A stretch of DNA of 64,000 nt from Planctomycetota bacterium (lineage in GTDB: Bacteria; Planctomycetota; UBA1135; UBA2386). Position numbers and translations under genes: made by a program. Below, in pieces: positions 60,174-64,000 of this stretch. The stretch is from positions 296,001-360,000 of the forward strand of contig JACKIC010000006.1 in the NCBI GenBank assembly GCA_020638655.1, read 5' to 3'. Position 1 is the stretch's first letter. Each line of letters starts with the position of its first letter. The notes beneath the pieces were generated by a model that had not been told where the DNA came from, made no database searches, and worked only from the letters and a program-made list of their open reading frames with translations.

Positions 60174-62408
60174 ATGCACAAACCGCTGCTCGCCGTGGTG
60201 CTTCTCGCTGCTCCCGTTCTCGCCCAGTCCAACGCCGTCACCGGTCTCGACATCGGAATGTGGGAGCTGACCGACATCAGCTTCACCGGTCGTCGTGGCG
60301 CCGCGTTCCCCAATGGTGAAGCCGGCTTCATGGTCGGCCACTCGTGGTGCAACGGCGGCGCCGTCAACCTGCCGTGGGTCTCCGAGATCAACGGCGTCAT
60401 GGTCGACAACTACCCGCGCATCGCCTTCCTGCTGGTGCGCGAGAGCGGTGGCCGCATGGTGCAGGTCAGCGGGCAGAGCTTCTGCAAGCACTCGCCGATC
60501 GCGTTCAACTTCTCGAACGGCCCGTGCGCGCCGTGCAACGCGGGTTCGGGGCAGTTCTTCTACGTCGGCTGCTCGGACACCTACGGCAGCGGCACCAACG
60601 CCAGCCAGTACGCGCTCGGTCCGACGACCGAGATCGATCCGTGGCTCGGCACCTGGAATCCGCAGGGCAGCTACTTCGATCGCGGCGACCCGGCCGTCTC
60701 CGGCGCCGCGGCGATCGACTCGGTGCGCTCGCTGACCTTCACGCAGGTGCAGGCGTTCGACACCGTCAAGAACCGCATGGTAGTGCGCGAGAACGAGCTG
60801 CTGTCCGGCGCCACCTACTACGGCCAGGTCCAGGGCGTCATCCAGGGTGAGCCCGTCGCCAACCGCGACAACAACCTGATGAACCGGCAGATCTCGATCA
60901 CCGGCAGCGGCGGCAGCTGGTCGCCGACCGCGAGCGGCAGCCCGCAGTGGGGCTCCGTGCTCACGCGCTGGCAGGGCGCGACGTTCGACATGGCCGGTAA
61001 CGGCAACGACGACGGCCGCTTCGGCGTCGCCGTCAAGGTCACCGGCCCGACCAACGGCATGTGGCACTACGAGTACGCCGTGCACAACATCGACAACAAC
61101 CGCGGCGGCGCCACCTTCCGCATCCCGCTCGCGCCGGGCGCGATCGTGCAGAACGCCGGCTTCCGCGACATCGACGACAACCCGCTCAACGACTGGACCT
61201 ACACGCAGACCGCCAACGAGCTCGTGTTCAGCGCCGCCGCCGGCAACCGTCTGGAGTGGAACACCCTCTACAACTGCTGGTTCGATTGCTCGATCCAGCC
61301 CGGCGCGGGCTCGATGACCATCGACCAGGCGCTCGTCGGTCCCGGCGCGCTCGACGTCGCGGTGCCCAGCCACGTGCCGAGCGGTCTGGCGTTCGCCGCC
61401 AAGGAAGTGCTCGGCGCGGCGTGCGGTCAGTGCACCGGCACCCTCTACGAGCTGTTCGCCAACAGCACGATGTTCGACCTCATGGGTCGTTCGATGACCT
61501 GGAGCCTCAACAGCGGCGCCTACACCGTCGACGGCATCACGCCCGTCGCGTTCGTGCCGCCTGCCGGCACCAACCTCGGTCTCGGCCTCAACGGCCTCAC
61601 CAACGTCACCCTGCCGTTCGCCCTGCCCTACCCCGGCGGGTCGACCACGCAGCTGAGCGTGTCGGCGAGCGGTTACGTGTCGCCCGGCATCCCCAACCCC
61701 GCGCAGGGCTCGCCCAGCATCTACATGCTGATGAACGGCCAGCCGCGCTGGGCCGCTGCCTGGGCGCTCTACTATCCGAACGCCACCGGCGCCAACGTCT
61801 ACTACGACGCCAACCCGACCCGCGCGGTCCTCACCTGGAGCGGCGTGCCGTTCGTCGGTTCGGCCGTGCCCAACACCTTCCAGATCCAGTTCTTCCCCAA
61901 CGGGACCGTGAACGTCGTCTGGCAGAACATCGCGGCGAGCAGCTTCCCCCTCATGGTCGGCTGGAGCCCGGGTGGGGGTCACAGCGACCCTGGTATCACC
62001 AACCTGTCCACGGCCCTGTCGACGCCGCGGAACCTCTGCGCGGCACCGTTCGACGGTCTGGTGCTCGACACCAGCGCCGAACCCGTGATCGGCACCGTGC
62101 TGCAATGGCAGGTCAACGGCATCCTGCCGTCGACCGGCTGGGGCGTGCTGCTGCGCTCGCTGACCCAGGCCACGCCCGCGATCGATCTGACCGCGATCGG
62201 CATGCCCGGCTGCTATTCGCACGTGATCGCGCCCGTCACGACGCTGTTCGTCGCGCCGGGGACGACGCAGACGGTGGCCGAGTCGATCCCCAACGTGACG
62301 GCGTTCGTCGGCGTGGATCTGATCGGCCAGGCGGTCACCTACAACCCGACGCTGAACTCGTTGGGGCTCGTGGCCTCCAACGGCGTCAAGCTCAGCGTGG
62401 GTCTGTAG
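60174..62408 (+). CDS. Secreted protein with conserved C-terminal domain, unknown function
   Basis: The 744-aa product starts at ATG 60174 with a signal peptide ending VLAQ|SNAV. It has many Asn/Thr/Ser-rich beta strands. A central region (about 445-560) includes LPFALPYPGGSTTQLSVSASGYVSPG, a module also seen in the metalloprotease at 47091 (LSYPGGSTSSLMVCSNGFVSVASG). The end (DLTAIGMPGCYSH to LGLVASNGVKLSVGL) matches that protease C-terminus closely (DLTSIGMPGCYRF to LGVVASNGVRLIVGQ). A surface structural or adhesive role is inferred. Confidence 0.82.
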   Translation: MHKPLLAVVLLAAPVLAQSNAVTGLDIGMWELTDISFTGRRGAAFPNGEAGFMVGHSWCNGGAVNLPWVSEINGVMVDNYPRIAFLLVRESGGRMVQVSGQSFCKHSPIAFNFSNGPCAPCNAGSGQFFYVGCSDTYGSGTNASQYALGPTTEIDPWLGTWNPQGSYFDRGDPAVSGAAAIDSVRSLTFTQVQAFDTVKNRMVVRENELLSGATYYGQVQGVIQGEPVANRDNNLMNRQISITGSGGSWSPTASGSPQWGSVLTRWQGATFDMAGNGNDDGRFGVAVKVTGPTNGMWHYEYAVHNIDNNRGGATFRIPLAPGAIVQNAGFRDIDDNPLNDWTYTQTANELVFSAAAGNRLEWNTLYNCWFDCSIQPGAGSMTIDQALVGPGALDVAVPSHVPSGLAFAAKEVLGAACGQCTGTLYELFANSTMFDLMGRSMTWSLNSGAYTVDGITPVAFVPPAGTNLGLGLNGLTNVTLPFALPYPGGSTTQLSVSASGYVSPGIPNPAQGSPSIYMLMNGQPRWAAAWALYYPNATGANVYYDANPTRAVLTWSGVPFVGSAVPNTFQIQFFPNGTVNVVWQNIAASSFPLMVGWSPGGGHSDPGITNLSTALSTPRNLCAAPFDGLVLDTSAEPVIGTVLQWQVNGILPSTGWGVLLRSLTQATPAIDLTAIGMPGCYSHVIAPVTTLFVAPGTTQTVAESIPNVTAFVGVDLIGQAVTYNPTLNSLGLVASNGVKLSVGL

Positions 62409-62456
62409 GCCGAAGCGGCGGTGGTCGTGCGCAGGGCGCCGGATACCCTGCGCGCC

Positions 62457-64000
62457 ATGCGCACGCCCCGCCCTGCCGCTGTCGCCCTGCTGCTCGTCGC
62501 CTGCCCGTGCCTCACCGCACAGGAGGCGCGTTACGCGGTGTCGATCGCCGACGTGCAGGCGCAGGTCGCCGAGGTGCGGGCGACGTTCCCGGCGGCGGGC
62601 AAGGAAGCCCTCGAGCTGTTCCTGCCGGTCTGGTCGCCGGGCTTCTACCGCGTCGAGAAGTACCACGAGCAGGTGCTCTCGTTCGCCGCGGCGGGGGACG
62701 GCGGCCAGCAGTTGGCGTATGCGCACACCGCGGACAATCGCTGGCGCGTCGACGCGGCCGGCACCGCCAGCGTCACCGTGACCTACACGTTGTCGTGCAA
62801 GCGCGGCAGCGTCACCGGCAACCAGATCACGCCCGACTTCGCGGTGCTCTGCGGGCCCGCCACGTTCGTAGGTGAGGTCGACAACCTCGGCCGCGAGCAC
62901 CGCGTCGCCGTGACGCTGCCCGACGGCTGGCGCGACTGCGTCACGGGGCTGCCGCGCGCCGAAGGTGCCGCGAACGAGTTCGTCGCGCGCGACTACGACT
63001 GGCTCGTCGACTCGCCGTTCGTGCTCGGCGCGGTCGACACGCGCGCCTTCGACGTGCTCGGCGCCCGTCACGAGTGGGCCGCCTTCGGGTCGTGCGACGG
63101 CTGGGACCACGATCTGCTCGTGAAGCGCCTGCAGCCGATCGCCGAGGAGCTGTGCAGCACCTTCGGCGTGGTGCCCTTCACGCGCTACGTGTTCCTCGCC
63201 GGCTTCCGCAACGCCAACGGCGGCCTCGAACATCTCGACTCCACGCTGCTCAGCGTGAGCCGGCGTCAGCGCCCCGACGACGCGGGGTTCCTCTCGTTCG
63301 TGGCGCACGAGTATGCGCACGCCTTCAACGTCAAGCGCCTGCGTCCCGTCGAGCTCGGTCCGTTCGACTACGAACACCCGCCGTCGACGCCGAGCCTGTG
63401 GATCTCCGAAGGGCTGACCACGTGGTTCGGTGACCTCGCGCTCGTGCGTGCAGAGGCCGTCGACGAGGCGACGTGGCTGCGGCTCGTCTCCGGTCACGTG
63501 CGGTCGCTGCAGAACGCCGCCGGCCGCCGCCGCCAGACGCTCGAGCAGGCGAGCCTGTCCGTCTGGAACGGCTCGATCTCCGGCACGGGCGGCGACCCGC
63601 GCACGACGATCAGCTACTACGTCAAGGGTCCCGTCGTCGGGCTGGTGCTCGAGGCGCGCCTTCGCGTCGCCACCGAGGGCCGGCACGGCCTCGACGAGGT
63701 GATGCGCCGCGCCTATGCGCGCTATTCGGGCGCGCGCGGCTTCACCGCCGAGCAGTTCGAGGCCGTCGCCGCGGAGGTCGCCGGCGCGCCGCAGAAGGAG
63801 TTCTTCGACCGCGCGTTGCGGTCCACGGACGAGCTCGACTACGGCGAGGTGCTCGGGTGGTTCGGGCTGCGCTTCCGCCCCGTCGAGGAGGGCGCACAGC
63901 GCCCCGATCCCTGGCAGCTCGAGGCGGCGCCGGAGGCGAGCGAGGCGCAGCGCGAGCACCTGCGGGCGCTCACCTCACCGACGCCGCGCCCTCACTTGAG
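62457..64000 (+). CDS. M61 glycyl-aminopeptidase-like protease, cut by the window end
   Basis: The frame opens at ATG 62457 with a signal peptide ending LTAQ|EARY and runs past the window edge, so at least 514 residues are present. The N-terminal beta domain (about 25-170) matches the M61 fold (LELFLPVWSPGFYRVEKY). The zinc site HEYAH (H284, E285, H288) is followed by WISEGLTTWFGD, as in the M61 family. The C-terminal PDZ domain usual in the family would lie beyond the window. It follows the 744-aa secreted protein by 48 bp. Confidence 0.88.
   Translation, partial: MRTPRPAAVALLLVACPCLTAQEARYAVSIADVQAQVAEVRATFPAAGKEALELFLPVWSPGFYRVEKYHEQVLSFAAAGDGGQQLAYAHTADNRWRVDAAGTASVTVTYTLSCKRGSVTGNQITPDFAVLCGPATFVGEVDNLGREHRVAVTLPDGWRDCVTGLPRAEGAANEFVARDYDWLVDSPFVLGAVDTRAFDVLGARHEWAAFGSCDGWDHDLLVKRLQPIAEELCSTFGVVPFTRYVFLAGFRNANGGLEHLDSTLLSVSRRQRPDDAGFLSFVAHEYAHAFNVKRLRPVELGPFDYEHPPSTPSLWISEGLTTWFGDLALVRAEAVDEATWLRLVSGHVRSLQNAAGRRRQTLEQASLSVWNGSISGTGGDPRTTISYYVKGPVVGLVLEARLRVATEGRHGLDEVMRRAYARYSGARGFTAEQFEAVAAEVAGAPQKEFFDRALRSTDELDYGEVLGWFGLRFRPVEEGAQRPDPWQLEAAPEASEAQREHLRALTSPTPRPHL

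Noticed and set aside
60081..63959. A 1292-aa minus-strand open frame opposite the secreted protein and the M61 peptidase
   Set aside because: It is a GC-driven shadow: low-complexity Arg/Gly/Val/His sequence with no family pattern, while both plus-strand genes have signal peptides and recognisable domains.
1..64000. tRNA, rRNA, riboswitch or CRISPR array
   Set aside because: No cloverleaf with a T-loop and CCA region, ribosomal RNA segment or spaced direct-repeat array was seen on either strand; this is a reading by eye, and a covariance-model search could still find a small RNA.

Overview
The window is a 64 kb stretch of very GC-rich DNA from a bacterium, most likely a member of the Planctomycetota. 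The evidence is the DUF1549/DUF1553 gene followed by a DUF1501 gene (13268-17466), a planctomycete hallmark, and a large set of secreted FG-GAP, LamG-like and beta-helix proteins that share short conserved C-terminal domains. All assignments come from reading the sequence and remembered family patterns; no database search was run.

Layout. Positions 5-9860 hold a type IV pilus/type II secretion-like cluster: an assembly ATPase on the minus strand, then on the plus strand pseudopilins, a GspF platform protein, a PilM/PilN-like fusion, PilO-like and PilP/GspC-like proteins, and a secretin with a TPR tail. Positions 9894-17466 hold a small membrane protein, a secreted FAD oxidoreductase, a small membrane protein and the DUF1553/DUF1501 pair. 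Positions 17536-20955 hold an Rpn-family nuclease and a tightly overlapped operon of four genes (DoxX-like, DUF2071, methyltransferase, four-helix membrane protein).

Positions 20993-24362 on the minus strand are the most interesting part. They contain a selenium-linked operon: a tiny His/Cys-rich lipoprotein, a DUF423 membrane protein, a SelW-like (Rdx) selenoprotein with an in-frame UGA (C-V-V-U) and a bacterial SECIS-like hairpin, and a SenB-like selenosugar synthase. An intact IS1-like element with 19-bp inverted repeats and 9-bp target duplications has inserted between the lipoprotein and DUF423 genes, so the operon appears to have been split recently.

Positions 24434-29288 hold a beta-lactamase/esterase fusion, a secreted protein of unknown function and an AlkC-like repair protein. 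Positions 29463-41468 form a complete outer-membrane uptake system of the TonB2 type: a secreted beta-helix protein, an alpha-helical lipoprotein, a TonB-dependent receptor, a DUF3450 protein, a long TtpC-like ExbB, a second ExbB, ExbD, TonB and a TPR lipoprotein. Positions 41475-46989 hold a diguanylate cyclase, a ZntB-like transporter, and a stress-type unit (PNPOx and AhpD-like proteins) divergent from a sigma-54 activator, with palindromic operators and a candidate -24/-12 promoter between them.

Positions 47091-64000 are dominated by secreted proteins: an M36-like metalloprotease, repeat proteins, a substrate-binding protein fused to two LamG-like domains, a secretin-domain protein lacking the pore, and an M61-type peptidase cut by the window end. 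Among them lie a cardiolipin synthase and an ATP-cone nuclease. Fourteen predicted signal peptides in the window place Gln directly after an A-x-A-type cleavage site.
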